The translations under genes and the position numbers were made by a program. Shown here one piece after another: positions 33,727 to 42,212 of a stretch of 64,000 nucleotides of DNA (its first letter is position 1; every line of letters begins with the position of its first letter). The notes below the pieces were generated by a model that was not told where the DNA came from, ran no database searches, and saw only the letters and a list, made by a program, of their open reading frames with translations. Where the stretch lies: contig NZ_CP017074.1 of NCBI RefSeq assembly GCF_001717465.1, positions 894,872 to 958,871 on the forward strand. The letters run 5' to 3'. Source of the stretch: Luteimonas sp. JM171. Its GTDB lineage: Bacteria > Pseudomonadota > Gammaproteobacteria > Xanthomonadales > Xanthomonadaceae.

Positions 33727-34274
33727 CGGCCCAGCGCCGCGACGATGGCGGCGGGCTCGGCCAGGCGGCCCGGGCCGGATTCGCCTTCCGCCAGCGGGCC
33801 GTCGTCCGGGCCCACCACCTGCACGCCGCGCGCCTGGAGCATGGAAACGTTGGCGCGGGTGGCGGCATGGCGCCACATCCGGTGGTTCATGGCCGGGGCG
33901 ATGGTCAGCGGCGCTTCGCTGGCCAGGCACAGGGTGGTGACCAGGTCGTCGGCAAACCCGTGCGCCAGGCGCGCGATGAGGTTGGCCGTGGCCGGGGCGA
34001 CCACGATGCGATCGGCCCAGCCCGCCAGCTCCAGGTGGCCCATGGCCGCTTCAGCCGCCGGGTCCCACAGCGACGTGCGCACCGCTTCGGCGGACAGCGC
34101 CTGGAAGCTGGTGGCGCTGACGAAACGCTGCGCGTTGTCGGTCATCGCCACCCGCACCGACGCGCCTGCGTCGCGCAGGCGGCGCACGAGTTCGCAGGCC
34201 TTGTACGCGGCGATGCCGCCGCCCACGCACACCAGGATGCGCGCGTCGCGGAGGTTGCTGGCCGGCTGCTGCAT
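33723..34274 (-). CDS. coaC: Phosphopantothenoylcysteine decarboxylase (CoaC half of a split CoaBC)
   Basis: The 183-residue flavoprotein half of CoaBC decarboxylates phosphopantothenoylcysteine. Present motifs: VGGGIAAYKACELVRRL, the ATS-FQALSAEAV segment, PATANLIARLAHGFADDL, and the substrate clamp PAMNHRMW. The segment that in E. coli carries the catalytic Cys before GPGRM reads GPLAEGESGPGRLAEP here, with Glu at the aligned Cys position. The protein ends at TGA 33723-33725 right after AAIVAALGR, the normal end of the domain. Divergent from radC with 211 bp between; no strong promoter is visible in that gap. Confidence 0.85.
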   Translation of the reverse strand: MQQPASNLRDARILVCVGGGIAAYKACELVRRLRDAGASVRVAMTDNAQRFVSATSFQALSAEAVRTSLWDPAAEAAMGHLELAGWADRIVVAPATANLIARLAHGFADDLVTTLCLASEAPLTIAPAMNHRMWRHAATRANVSMLQARGVQVVGPDDGPLAEGESGPGRLAEPAAIVAALGR

Positions 34275-34485
34275 CGGTTCGGAATAGTCCTACGTCGGAT
34301 CCGTCCCACAGCTTACCTGAAGGGGCGGGCTTGCCCGGCTGCTTCGGCGCCGCGGATGGCCGTCAATAGGGGCTGACGGCACGGCGGCCGCCTGCACCCA
34401 CCGGCCGCGGTTCTCCCCTGACCTCACCGGCCCGGCCGAAGCGCGGCCGCCGTCCGTCACCTCCCATCTGCAAAGGAATGCAAGC

Positions 34486-35160
34486 GTGCGTATCCGCGAT
34501 TGGCCCAGCGGCGAACGGCCGCGCGAAAAACTCTTTGCCCGCGGGCCGGGGGTGCTGTCGGACGCCGAGCTGCTGGCGATCTTCCTGGGCTCCGGGGTCC
34601 GCGGCCAGGACGCGGTGGCCAGCGCCCGGCAGCTGCTGGTCGAACACGGGCCGCTGCGCGCCCTGCTCGAGCGCAGCCCGTCGGAGCTGGCCAAGCTGCC
34701 CGGCCTGGGGCCTGCCCGCGCCTCACGCCTGGCATCGGCGCTGGAGCTGTGCAACCGCTACCTGGCCGCCGGCCTCGAGCGCGGCGAGGCATTGACCGAC
34801 CCCAAGGCGGCGGGGATGTATTTCGCCCAGCGCCTGCGCAGCCACCCGCACGAGGTGTTCGCCGCGCTGTTCCTTGATACCCGCCACCGCGCGCTGGCCT
34901 TCGAGGAGCTGTTCCGCGGCACCATCGATGGGGCCGAGGTGCATCCACGCGAGGTGGTGCGGCGGGCGCTCAAGCACAACGCGGCGGCGCTGATCGTGGG
35001 CCACAACCACCCCAGCGGCTGCAGTGAACCGTCCGCGGCCGACCGGGCCGTCACCGCCCAGCTCAAGCAGGCGCTGGCGCTGGTGGACGTGCGGCTGCTG
35101 GACCACTTCGTGGTCGGCGACGGCGCGCCGGTGTCACTGGCGATGCGCGGCTGGGTCTAG
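34486..35160 (+). CDS. radC: RadC family JAMM-domain protein
   Basis: RadC is a conserved protein once linked to DNA repair; its true role is unclear. The 224-residue product has a helix-hairpin-helix region ([18 protein letters not shown]) and a C-terminal JAB/MPN metalloprotease-like domain with metal motif [15 protein letters not shown]. The GTG start at 34486 follows an AAGGAA site. Its TAG overlaps the TAG of the convergent ABC ATPase gene within a single CTAG. Neighbour coaBC is the conserved partner in this lineage. Confidence 0.96.
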   Translation: MRIRDWPSGERPREKLFARGPGVLSDAELLAIFLGSGVRGQDAVASARQLLVEHGPLRALLERSPSELAKLPGLGPARASRLASALELCNRYLAAGLERGEALTDPKAAGMYFAQRLRSHPHEVFAALFLDTRHRALAFEELFRGTIDGAEVHPREVVRRALKHNAAALIVGHNHPSGCSEPSAADRAVTAQLKQALALVDVRLLDHFVVGDGAPVSLAMRGWV

Positions 35161-35960
35161 CGCGCGGCCGCGGCCGGGCCGGCCGGCATCGCCGCGGCAT
35201 CGGGATCGTAGAACAGGCACACGCGGCGGCCGTTGATCCGGGCCACCTGGATCGGGGTGTCGTACAGGTCGGTGAGCAGGCCGTCGCGGACGATTTCGTC
35301 CGGCGAACCTTCACTGTGCACGCGGCCCTGCTTCATCGCCACGATCTTGTCGGAATACCAGGACGCGAAATTGATGTCGTGCAGCACCACCACCACGGTC
35401 CGGCCCAGCTCGTCGGCGGCGCGGCGCAGCAGCGCCATCATCCGGCTGGCGTGCTTGATGTCGAGGTTGTTGAGCGGCTCGTCGAGCAGCAGGTAGTCGG
35501 TGTCCTGGGCCAGCGCCATGGCCACGAACGCGCGCTGGCGCTGGCCGCCGGAAAGCTCGTCCAGGTAACGGTGGCGCAGGTCCGCCAGCCCCAGGTAATC
35601 CAGCGCGCGGTCGATGTGCGGCTGGTCCTCGGGGCGCGGGCGGCCCTGGTTGTGCGGATAGCGCCCGAAAGCCACCAGGTCGCCCACCGTCAGCCGCACC
35701 GCCACGTGGTTGTCCTGGCGCAGGATCGCCAGGCGCCTCGCCAGGTCGCGGGTGGGCGTGGCGGCCACGTCCATGCCGTCCACCAGCACGCTCCCATCGT
35801 CCATGGGCAGCAGCCGGCTGATCATCGAGAGCAGGGTGGACTTGCCGGCGCCGTTGGGGCCGATGATCGAAGTCACCCCGCGCGCCGGCAGGGTGACCGA
35901 CACGCCGTTGACGACGACGCTGTCGCCGTAGGCCTTGGAGACCGAGCGGGTGACGATCAT
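35157..35960 (-). CDS. Iron-siderophore ABC transporter, ATP-binding protein
   Basis: The 267-residue ATPase energises import of a ferric siderophore. Walker [11 protein letters not shown]-loop, signature [15 protein letters not shown], Walker [13 protein letters not shown] and switch His (VLHDINFAS) are all present; it is of the FecE/FatE/YclP subgroup. Its ATG overlaps the upstream permease stop (ATGA). It is the last gene of the Fur-box-controlled operon and its stop codon shares CTAG with radC. Probably forms a dimer with the two permeases. Confidence 0.94.
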   Translation of the reverse strand: MIVTRSVSKAYGDSVVVNGVSVTLPARGVTSIIGPNGAGKSTLLSMISRLLPMDDGSVLVDGMDVAATPTRDLARRLAILRQDNHVAVRLTVGDLVAFGRYPHNQGRPRPEDQPHIDRALDYLGLADLRHRYLDELSGGQRQRAFVAMALAQDTDYLLLDEPLNNLDIKHASRMMALLRRAADELGRTVVVVLHDINFASWYSDKIVAMKQGRVHSEGSPDEIVRDGLLTDLYDTPIQVARINGRRVCLFYDPDAAAMPAGPAAAAR

Positions 35961-36907
35961 CGCGCCGCGCCCCTGAGGATGAGGCCGATGAACACCAGGC
36001 CGCCGAGGAATTCGATGATGATCGACAGCGCGGTGCCGAACGAGAACACCCGCTCCATCAGGGTCTGCCCGCCCACCAGGCAGATCACCGCGATCAGGAT
36101 CGAAGCCGGCAGGATGTGGCGGTGGCGCCCGTCTCCGGCGAGCGCGTGGGCCAGACTCACCACCAGCAGGCCGAAGAACGTCACCGGCCCCACCAGCGCG
36201 GTGGACACCGACACCAGCACCGCCATGATCACCAGCAGCTTCAGCACCGTGGCCTTGTAGTCCACGCCCAGTCCGATGGCGGTGGCGCGGCCCAGCGAGA
36301 CCACGTCCAGGCTGCGGTGCAGCCGCCACAGCGCCAGCGAGGCCAGCGCCACGACCACCACCGAGGTGGCCAGCAGGGTGCGGTCGATGGTGTTGAAGCT
36401 GGCGAAGAAGCTGTCCTGCAGGACGAGGAATTCGTTGGGATCCATCATCCGCTGCATCAGGTTGGCGACGCTGCGGAAGAACACCCCGAACACGATCCCC
36501 ACCAGCACCAGCAGGTGCAGGCTGCGCTCGCCGCCGGCGAACAGCCAGCGGAACAGCAGCAGGCTGAAGCCCACCATCACCGCGACCTGCAGCAGGAACT
36601 GCAGCCGTGGATCCACCGTCGCCAGCGCGCGCGAGGTGAAAAAGAAGATCACCACCGTCTGGATCAGGATGAACAGCGTGTCGAAGCCCATGATCGCCGG
36701 GGTCAGGATCCGGTTGTTGGTCACGGTCTGGAACAGCACCGTGGACACCGCGATCGAGTAGGCCACCAGCACCAGCCCCAGCAGCTTGGTGGCGCGGAAG
36801 GGCAGCACGAACGCCCAGTTCCCGCGCACGCCCAGCAGCATGAAACAGGCCACCGCCGCCAGCGCCAGCAGCCCCAGCCCGGCCAGCACCAGGCGCTGCC
36901 GGTCCAT
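35957..36907 (-). CDS. Iron-siderophore ABC transporter, permease (FatC/YclO type)
   Basis: The 316-residue inner-membrane permease has eight to ten hydrophobic helices of the FecCD family, with conserved MGFDTLFILIQT, the VLVGIVFGVFFRSV helix and the closing FLGGLVFIGLIL. It pairs with the other permease to form the channel for siderophore import. ATG 36907 lies 22 bases after the upstream stop; an in-frame GTG farther up overlaps the other gene and is a less likely start. The stop overlaps the ATPase start by ATGA. A homologous pair is FatCD of Vibrio anguillarum. Confidence 0.9.
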   Translation of the reverse strand: MDRQRLVLAGLGLLALAAVACFMLLGVRGNWAFVLPFRATKLLGLVLVAYSIAVSTVLFQTVTNNRILTPAIMGFDTLFILIQTVVIFFFTSRALATVDPRLQFLLQVAVMVGFSLLLFRWLFAGGERSLHLLVLVGIVFGVFFRSVANLMQRMMDPNEFLVLQDSFFASFNTIDRTLLATSVVVVALASLALWRLHRSLDVVSLGRATAIGLGVDYKATVLKLLVIMAVLVSVSTALVGPVTFFGLLVVSLAHALAGDGRHRHILPASILIAVICLVGGQTLMERVFSFGTALSIIIEFLGGLVFIGLILRGAAR

Positions 36908-36929
36908 GCCCGCGCCCGTGGCCAGCAGG

Positions 36930-37961
36930 TCAGCTGCCCGCGCCACGCCGTTTCCGCAGCAGCAGGTACAGGAAGATGCCGGCGCCGGCCACCCCGACCA
37001 CCACGCTGATCGGGATCTCATAGGGCGCGCGCACCATGCGTCCGAAGATGTCGCAGGCCAGCACGAAGCCGGCACCGCCAATGGCCACCCACGGCACGGC
37101 CCGGCGCATGTTGTCGCCCACCAGCAGGCTGACCACGTTGGGCACCACCAGCCCCAGGAAGGGGATGATCCCCACCGTCACCAGCACCACCGCGCTGATC
37201 GCCGCGACGATCACCAGCCCCACCATCATCACCCGGCGGTAGTTCAGCCCGAGGTTGGTGGCCAGGTCCCGCCCCAGGCCGGCCACCGTGAACCGGTCCG
37301 CCGCCAGCCATGCCAGCACCAGGCCGGCGAAGCCGATCCACAGCAACTCGTAGCGCCCGCTCAGCACGCCGGAAAAATCACCCACCCGCCACGCCAGCAT
37401 CGTGCCCATCAGCTCGAAGCGGTAGGCGAAGAAGGTGGTGACCGCGCCGATCACCCCGCCCAGCATCACCCCCACCAGGGGCGGCAGGAACACGTCGCGC
37501 AGCGGCACGAAGCGCAGGATGCGCACGAACAGCGCGGTGCCGGCCAGCGCGAACAGGGCCGACACGCCCATCTTGGCCATCACCGGCCAGCCCGGTACGA
37601 AGATCGTGGCGGCCAGGAAACCCAGCGCTGCCGAATCCGCCGTGCCCACGGTGGTGGGCTCGACGAAACGGTTGCGCACGATCATCTGCATCACCAGGCC
37701 CGCGATCGCCATCGACGCGCCGGCCAGCATCGCCGCCAGGGTGCGCGGGATGCGGCTGGCCAGCAGGACCTGCAGCTCCTGGTCGGCGGCCGCCCCCGAC
37801 AGCACCGCGCCCAGCCGCAGCGGGCTGACGCCCACCGTGAGGCTGCCCACCGCCAGCAGGGCGAGCACCACCAGTGCCGCCGGCATCGCCGGGACCTTCA
37901 GCCACGCATGCGCGGGCGCACCGGCCGCGGCGCCCGCGCTGGCCATGGGCGCGCCGCGCAT
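36930..37961 (-). CDS. Iron-siderophore ABC transporter, permease (FatD/YclN type)
   Basis: This 343-residue FecCD-family permease has nine or ten membrane helices. Family signatures are SRIPRTLAAMLAGASMAIAG near the N-terminus, FVEPTTVGTADSAALG, and the conserved IPFLGLVVPNVVSLLVG coupling region to the ATPase. ATG 37961 overlaps the binding-protein stop by one base (TGATG). The 20 or so residues before the first helix are Ala/Gly-rich. Together with the second permease and the ATPase this makes a complete importer with the lipoprotein below. Confidence 0.92.
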   Translation of the reverse strand: MRGAPMASAGAAAGAPAHAWLKVPAMPAALVVLALLAVGSLTVGVSPLRLGAVLSGAAADQELQVLLASRIPRTLAAMLAGASMAIAGLVMQMIVRNRFVEPTTVGTADSAALGFLAATIFVPGWPVMAKMGVSALFALAGTALFVRILRFVPLRDVFLPPLVGVMLGGVIGAVTTFFAYRFELMGTMLAWRVGDFSGVLSGRYELLWIGFAGLVLAWLAADRFTVAGLGRDLATNLGLNYRRVMMVGLVIVAAISAVVLVTVGIIPFLGLVVPNVVSLLVGDNMRRAVPWVAIGGAGFVLACDIFGRMVRAPYEIPISVVVGVAGAGIFLYLLLRKRRGAGS

Positions 37962-38914
37962 CACGCCTGTTCGTCGACCGCCCCGAGCACCTGGTCGACC
38001 AGGCGGGTGACTGCGGTGTAGCCGTGCATCACCACGTAGGCGGGCACCGGATCCAGGTACACCACCTGGTCCTGCTGCCACGCGGAGGTCTGGTTGACCA
38101 GGGCGTTGTCGAGCAGGGCGCGGGCGGCGCCGGCGTCCTCTCCCGACACGCCCGCGTCGCGGTCAACCACGAACAGCCAGTCCGGGTTAGCCTGGAGGAT
38201 GAATTCAAACGACACCGAGTCGCCGCCGTGGAAGCGGTCGTCGACGTCTTCCGTCACCGGCTTGAAGCCGGCCTCGGTGAAGATCCAGCTCAGGCGCGAG
38301 TTGGCGCCATACACCCCCACCCGGCCGGCGTTGGTCACCAGCACCATGGCGGTGCCGGCATCGGCGCTGCGATCGCGCAGGGCGGCGAAGCGGGCATCCA
38401 GCTCCGCCGACAGCTCGGCGGCGCGCGCCTCCTTCCCGAAGATCCGGCCCAGCGTGGCGATGTTCTGCTTGACCCCTTCCACGAGGCTGTCGTTGTCGAC
38501 CGACAGGTCGATGGTCGGGGCGATCGCGGACAGGTCGGGCAGCGCGGTGCGGGAGCGGCTGGCCACGATCACCAGGTCGGGCGCAGCCGCGGCGATGGTC
38601 TCGTAGTCGGGCTCCTGCAGCGTCCCCGTCTTCAGGTAGGCATCGCTGCGGTACTGCTGCAGGTAGTCAGGCACGCCGGCCGAAGGCACGCCGATCACCG
38701 CCTCCACGCCCAGGGCGTCGAGGATGTCGAGCACGGCGATGTCCTGCACGATCACCCGTCCGGGCACCGCCTCCAGGGTCAGCTCGCCCTGCTGGTGGAC
38801 CACATGGATGCCTTCGCCGGCGGCGGGGGCGGTCGCTGGCGCGGGTGCATCTTCGGGGCTGGTGCAGCCCGCCAGGGCGAGCACGAAAGCGGCAATGGCA
38901 AGGATTTTCTTCAT
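37961..38914 (-). CDS. Iron-siderophore ABC transporter, substrate-binding lipoprotein
   Basis: The 317-residue class III solute-binding protein (FatB/CeuE/YclQ type) delivers a ferric siderophore to the permeases. It has a lipoprotein signal (LALAGC, Cys17), an Ala/Pro linker, and the two-lobed helical-backbone fold with IAVLDILDALGVEAVIGVP and the central DLVIVASRSRTALPDLSAI segment. It heads the operon. A near-consensus Fur box lies 58-76 bases before its ATG, so expression should rise in iron limitation. No TonB-dependent receptor or siderophore synthesis gene is in the window. Confidence 0.93.
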   Translation of the reverse strand: MKKILAIAAFVLALAGCTSPEDAPAPATAPAAGEGIHVVHQQGELTLEAVPGRVIVQDIAVLDILDALGVEAVIGVPSAGVPDYLQQYRSDAYLKTGTLQEPDYETIAAAAPDLVIVASRSRTALPDLSAIAPTIDLSVDNDSLVEGVKQNIATLGRIFGKEARAAELSAELDARFAALRDRSADAGTAMVLVTNAGRVGVYGANSRLSWIFTEAGFKPVTEDVDDRFHGGDSVSFEFILQANPDWLFVVDRDAGVSGEDAGAARALLDNALVNQTSAWQQDQVVYLDPVPAYVVMHGYTAVTRLVDQVLGAVDEQA

Positions 38915-38971
38915 CAGTGGGTGTTCCAGACCCGGGGTCCGGACGGCGGATGTGGGGAAGTGAATGACAAT

Positions 38972-38990
38972 GATAATGCGAATCATTGTC
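38972..38990 (-). promoter_or_regulatory. Fur box
   Basis: The 19 bases GATAATGCGAATCATTGTC match the Fur consensus GATAATGATAATCATTATC at 16 of 19 positions. It is the core of a longer palindrome: TGACAATGAT (38965-38974) and ATCATTGTCA (38982-38991) are exact reverse complements. It is placed to repress the siderophore ABC operon; argS begins 122 bases away on the other side and is less likely to be the target. Confidence 0.93.
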
Positions 38991-39111
38991 AATGTGTATT
39001 GGAGCGATGAATATTTCCGACCGCTTGCCGTGCCGCAGCGCGCCAGCTTCCGGGCCGCCGGGCATGGCTCGGCTACACTATCCGGCCCCCCCGGAACCCG
39101 CCCCGCACCCA

Positions 39112-40815
39112 GTGAAATCCCAGCTCCGCGCGCTTGTTGCGCAAGCCATCGATGCGCTCCGCGCGGACGGCCGGCTGCCGGCCGGCGCCGACGCTCCCGC
39201 CTACGTGATCGAGCGTCCCAAGGATCGCAGCCACGGCGATTTCTCAACCAACGCCGCAATGCTGCTGGCCAAGCAGGCCAACCAGGCCGGCGCCCGCACC
39301 AATCCGCGCGCGTTGGCGCAGGCGCTGGTCGAGGCCCTGCCGGCCAGCGAGCTTGTCGCTGACACCGGCATCGCCGGGCCGGGCTTCATCAACTTCCGGC
39401 TTGCTCCCGGCGCCTGGCAGGAGCAGCTGCGCCAGGTCCATGCCCAGGGCGCGGCGTACGGGCGCAACGACAGCGGCGGCGGGCGCGTGGCCGGCGTGGA
39501 GTACGTGTCGGCCAATCCCACCGGCCCGCTGCACGTGGGGCATGGCCGCGCCGGGGTGATCGGCGACTGCATCTCCCGGGTCCTGGCGGCCAACGGATGG
39601 GAGGTGAAGCGCGAGTTCTACTACAACGACGCCGGGGTGCAGATCGACAATCTCGCGCGCTCGGTCCAGGCCCGCGCGCAGGGCCTCAAGCCGGATGACG
39701 CCGGCTGGCCCGAGGACGGCTATCGCGGCGATTACATCGCCGACGTGGCCCGGGCCTTCCTGGACAAGGCCACGGTGGAGGTCGAAGGCCAGGCGGTCAC
39801 TGCCGGCGGCGACGTGTCGGACCTGGATGACATTCGCCGCTTCGCAGTGGCATGGCTGCGCAACGAGCAGAACCAGGACCTGGCCGCGTTCGGGGTTGGC
39901 TTCGACGTGTACTTCCTGGAGTCCTCGCTGTATGCCGACGGCAAGGTGGAGCAGACCGTCAAGCGCCTGGTGGACGCCGGCCACGCCTACGAGGAGGGCG
40001 GCGCGCTGTGGCTGCGCACCACCGACTTCGGCGACGACAAGGACCGGGTGATGCGCAAGTCCGACGGCACCTACACGTACTTCGTGCCGGACGTGGCCTA
40101 CCACCTGTCCAAGTGGGAGCGCGGCTACGAGCGCGCCATCACCGAACTGGGCGCCGACCACCACGGCTCGCTGGCACGGGTGAAGGCGGGCCTGCAGGCG
40201 CTGGATGCAGGCATCCCGCAGGGCTATCCCGAGTACGTGCTGCACCAGATGGTGACGGTGATGCGCGGCGGCGAGGAGGTGAAGCTCTCCAAGCGCGCCG
40301 GCAGCTACCTCACCCTGCGCGATTTGATCGAGGAAGCCGGCCGCGATGCGACGCGCTGGTTCCTGGTGGCGCGCAACCCCAATTCGCAGCTGGTGTTCGA
40401 CATCGACCTGGCGCGCAGCCAGTCGCTGGACAACCCGGTGTACTACGTGCAGCTCTCGCATGCGCGCATCTGCGGGCTGCTGCGGCAGCTCGACGAGCGC
40501 GGGCTCGGCTTCGACCTGGAAGACGGCCTGGCGCAGGCGCCGGACGTGGACAATGCGGCCGCGCGCGAACTGCTCGATGCGATTTCGCGCTGGCCGGAAA
40601 CCGTGCGCGCGGCCGGCGACCAGCTCGAGCCGCACCTGGTGACCACTTACCTGCTGGAACTGGCACAGTCGTTCCAGACGTATTACAACGATCACCAGTT
40701 CCTGGTTGACGACGCCCGCGTGCGCAACGCGCGGCTGGCCATGGCGCTGGCCACGCGCCAGGTGCTGGCCAATGGGCTGGAACTTGTGGGCGTGGCGGCC
40801 CCGGAGAGGATGTAA
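39112..40815 (+). CDS. argS: Arginyl-tRNA synthetase
   Basis: ArgRS charges tRNA-Arg. The 567-residue class I enzyme has the N-terminal additional domain ([10 protein letters not shown]), the HIGH motif as HVGHGRA in [13 protein letters not shown], and a KMSK-like KLSKRAG. The C-terminal anticodon-binding domain begins near [15 protein letters not shown] 39112 gives the normal N-terminus; an in-frame ATG at 39064 would add 16 residues with no homology. A TACACT sequence at 39074-39079 is a possible -10. The following SPOR gene lies five bases downstream, so the pair is cotranscribed. Confidence 0.96.
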   Translation: MKSQLRALVAQAIDALRADGRLPAGADAPAYVIERPKDRSHGDFSTNAAMLLAKQANQAGARTNPRALAQALVEALPASELVADTGIAGPGFINFRLAPGAWQEQLRQVHAQGAAYGRNDSGGGRVAGVEYVSANPTGPLHVGHGRAGVIGDCISRVLAANGWEVKREFYYNDAGVQIDNLARSVQARAQGLKPDDAGWPEDGYRGDYIADVARAFLDKATVEVEGQAVTAGGDVSDLDDIRRFAVAWLRNEQNQDLAAFGVGFDVYFLESSLYADGKVEQTVKRLVDAGHAYEEGGALWLRTTDFGDDKDRVMRKSDGTYTYFVPDVAYHLSKWERGYERAITELGADHHGSLARVKAGLQALDAGIPQGYPEYVLHQMVTVMRGGEEVKLSKRAGSYLTLRDLIEEAGRDATRWFLVARNPNSQLVFDIDLARSQSLDNPVYYVQLSHARICGLLRQLDERGLGFDLEDGLAQAPDVDNAAARELLDAISRWPETVRAAGDQLEPHLVTTYLLELAQSFQTYYNDHQFLVDDARVRNARLAMALATRQVLANGLELVGVAAPERM

Positions 40816-40820
40816 CTGAA

Positions 40821-41534
40821 ATGGCGGTGAGGAAGGGCAAGTCGCAGGCGCGACGCAACAGTGGCAACAGCGGCGGGCTTCCCGGCTGGGCCTGGATGGT
40901 GCTGGGCATCGTGATCACGCTGGTGGTGGTGCTGGCCGCGCCGCGGCTGCTGCGCTCCGATGGCGACGAGGGCTTCTACCGGCCCCGGCCCAACCCCGAC
41001 GCCACCCCGGCGCCGGCCACCGGCACCGCGGACGAGGACGCGCCGCTGCCCGCGCCGGTCGCGCCGGCGGAATCCACGGATCCGGACTACGACTTCTACA
41101 CCCTGCTGCCCGGGCAGGAAGTGCCGATGACCGACGCCGAGCTGGAAGCCAGCGCCAAGGCCGAGCAGGCGCGCGAGCTGCGCCAGGCGCAGCAGCGCGA
41201 ACAGGATGCGGCCCGCCTGGGCGAACCGGATGCGCAGCTGCCCGCGCCCACCCCGGAATCCGCCGCGGCGCCGGCGGCCGCGCAGGCGTCGGCCGATACC
41301 TCGGCGCGCTACCTGCTGCAGGCCGGCTCGTTCAGCGCCTCCGGCGATGCCGAAGCGTTGAAGGCGCGCATCGCCCTGCTGGGCCTGGGCGCGCGGGTGG
41401 AGTCGGCCCAGGTTGATGGCCGCACCGTGTACCGGGTGCGCATGGGTCCCTACGGCACCGCCTCGGAACTGGCCGACGCCAAGGGCAAGCTGGAGCGCGG
41501 TGGCCTGGATCCACTGGCCATCAAGGTGCAATAA
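40821..41534 (+). CDS. SPOR domain-containing (FtsN-like) protein
   Basis: This 237-residue protein has a short basic cytoplasmic N-terminus, one membrane helix (WAWMVLGIVITLVVVLAAP), a long disordered Ala/Pro/Glu linker (about 55-155) and a C-terminal SPOR domain (YLLQAGSFSASGDAEALKAR...VYRVRMGPYG) that binds denuded septal glycan. The layout is that of FtsN, the late cell-division activator. argS-SPOR adjacency is conserved in Xanthomonadales. Calling it true FtsN would need the short essential FtsN motif, which I cannot see clearly. Confidence 0.9.
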   Translation: MAVRKGKSQARRNSGNSGGLPGWAWMVLGIVITLVVVLAAPRLLRSDGDEGFYRPRPNPDATPAPATGTADEDAPLPAPVAPAESTDPDYDFYTLLPGQEVPMTDAELEASAKAEQARELRQAQQREQDAARLGEPDAQLPAPTPESAAAPAAAQASADTSARYLLQAGSFSASGDAEALKARIALLGLGARVESAQVDGRTVYRVRMGPYGTASELADAKGKLERGGLDPLAIKVQ

Positions 41535-41562
41535 CCCTCATTTCGGCGAAGGAGCGCTGGCC

Positions 41563-42189
41563 ATGGGCAACTTTATCTTCCGCGCGCTGCTGCTGGGCCT
41601 GGGCCTGGCCACGGCGCTGCCGGCTGCGGCCGGGATCGACTGCAATGCGCCGGCCAACTGGGCGCAGGACACGATCTGCCGGAGCAAGGCACTGTCGGAA
41701 ATGCAGCGTGAGATGGAGACGCTGGCGGCCGATGCGCGCGCCCGCAGCCAGGATCCGGAGGCGTTCGACGCCAGCCAGCGGCAGTGGGCGGCCGAGCGCC
41801 GCGATGCCTGCAACACCGCCCGCTGCCTGCACACCAGCTATCACAGCCGCAGGGATGAGCTGCAGTTGCAGATCACGAGCGGCCGACCGCCGCTGGTGAC
41901 GCCGGGCACCTATCACCGCCACGGTGCCCCGGACGACGCCGAAGCGGGGATCGCGCTGTGGATCGGCCTGGCCGACGGCGGCCGCTATCGCCTGCGCGTG
42001 CTGTCCAGCGGCGAGGACGTGGTGCCGGTGGAAGGCGAATTCACCGGGCGCGTGGGCAGCGCGCGCTTCACCGCCCCGGGCTGTGCGTTCGAACTGGCCT
42101 TCGCCCCCGACGTGATCGCGCTGTCCGGCGCCGCCGGGGAGCTGTGCGGCGAGGCGCTGGAAGGCAGCTACCTGCTGGGCACGGATTGA
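41563..42189 (+). CDS. Exported protein with LprI/DUF1311-like domain
   Basis: The 208-residue product has a signal peptide (ALLLGLGLATALPAAAG), then IDCNAPANWAQDTICRSKAL and a helical segment with conserved Cys pairs (ICRSKALSEMQREM...RRDACNTARCLHTSYHSR), the pattern of DUF1311/LprI proteins, some of which inhibit lysozyme. The second half (GTYHRHG...) is beta-rich and not recognised. GAAGGAG lies eight bases before ATG 41563. It follows the SPOR gene by 28 bp. Lysozyme inhibition is an inference from the domain only. Confidence 0.8.
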   Translation: MGNFIFRALLLGLGLATALPAAAGIDCNAPANWAQDTICRSKALSEMQREMETLAADARARSQDPEAFDASQRQWAAERRDACNTARCLHTSYHSRRDELQLQITSGRPPLVTPGTYHRHGAPDDAEAGIALWIGLADGGRYRLRVLSSGEDVVPVEGEFTGRVGSARFTAPGCAFELAFAPDVIALSGAAGELCGEALEGSYLLGTD

Positions 42190-42200
42190 ACCGCCGGCGT

Positions 42201-42206
42201 TAGACT
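42201..42206 (+). promoter_or_regulatory. -10 box of the SDR gene (TAGACT), probably leaderless
   Basis: TAGACT ends six bases before the ATG at 42213 with no Shine-Dalgarno sequence in between, so transcription should begin at the initiation codon. Confidence 0.55.
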
Positions 42207-42212
42207 CCGCGC

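Noticed and set aside
33720-33740. Programmed ribosomal frameshift joining CoaC and CoaB
   Set aside because: I see no slippery heptamer or clear downstream pseudoknot; the GTGA overlap explains translation of the second frame more simply.
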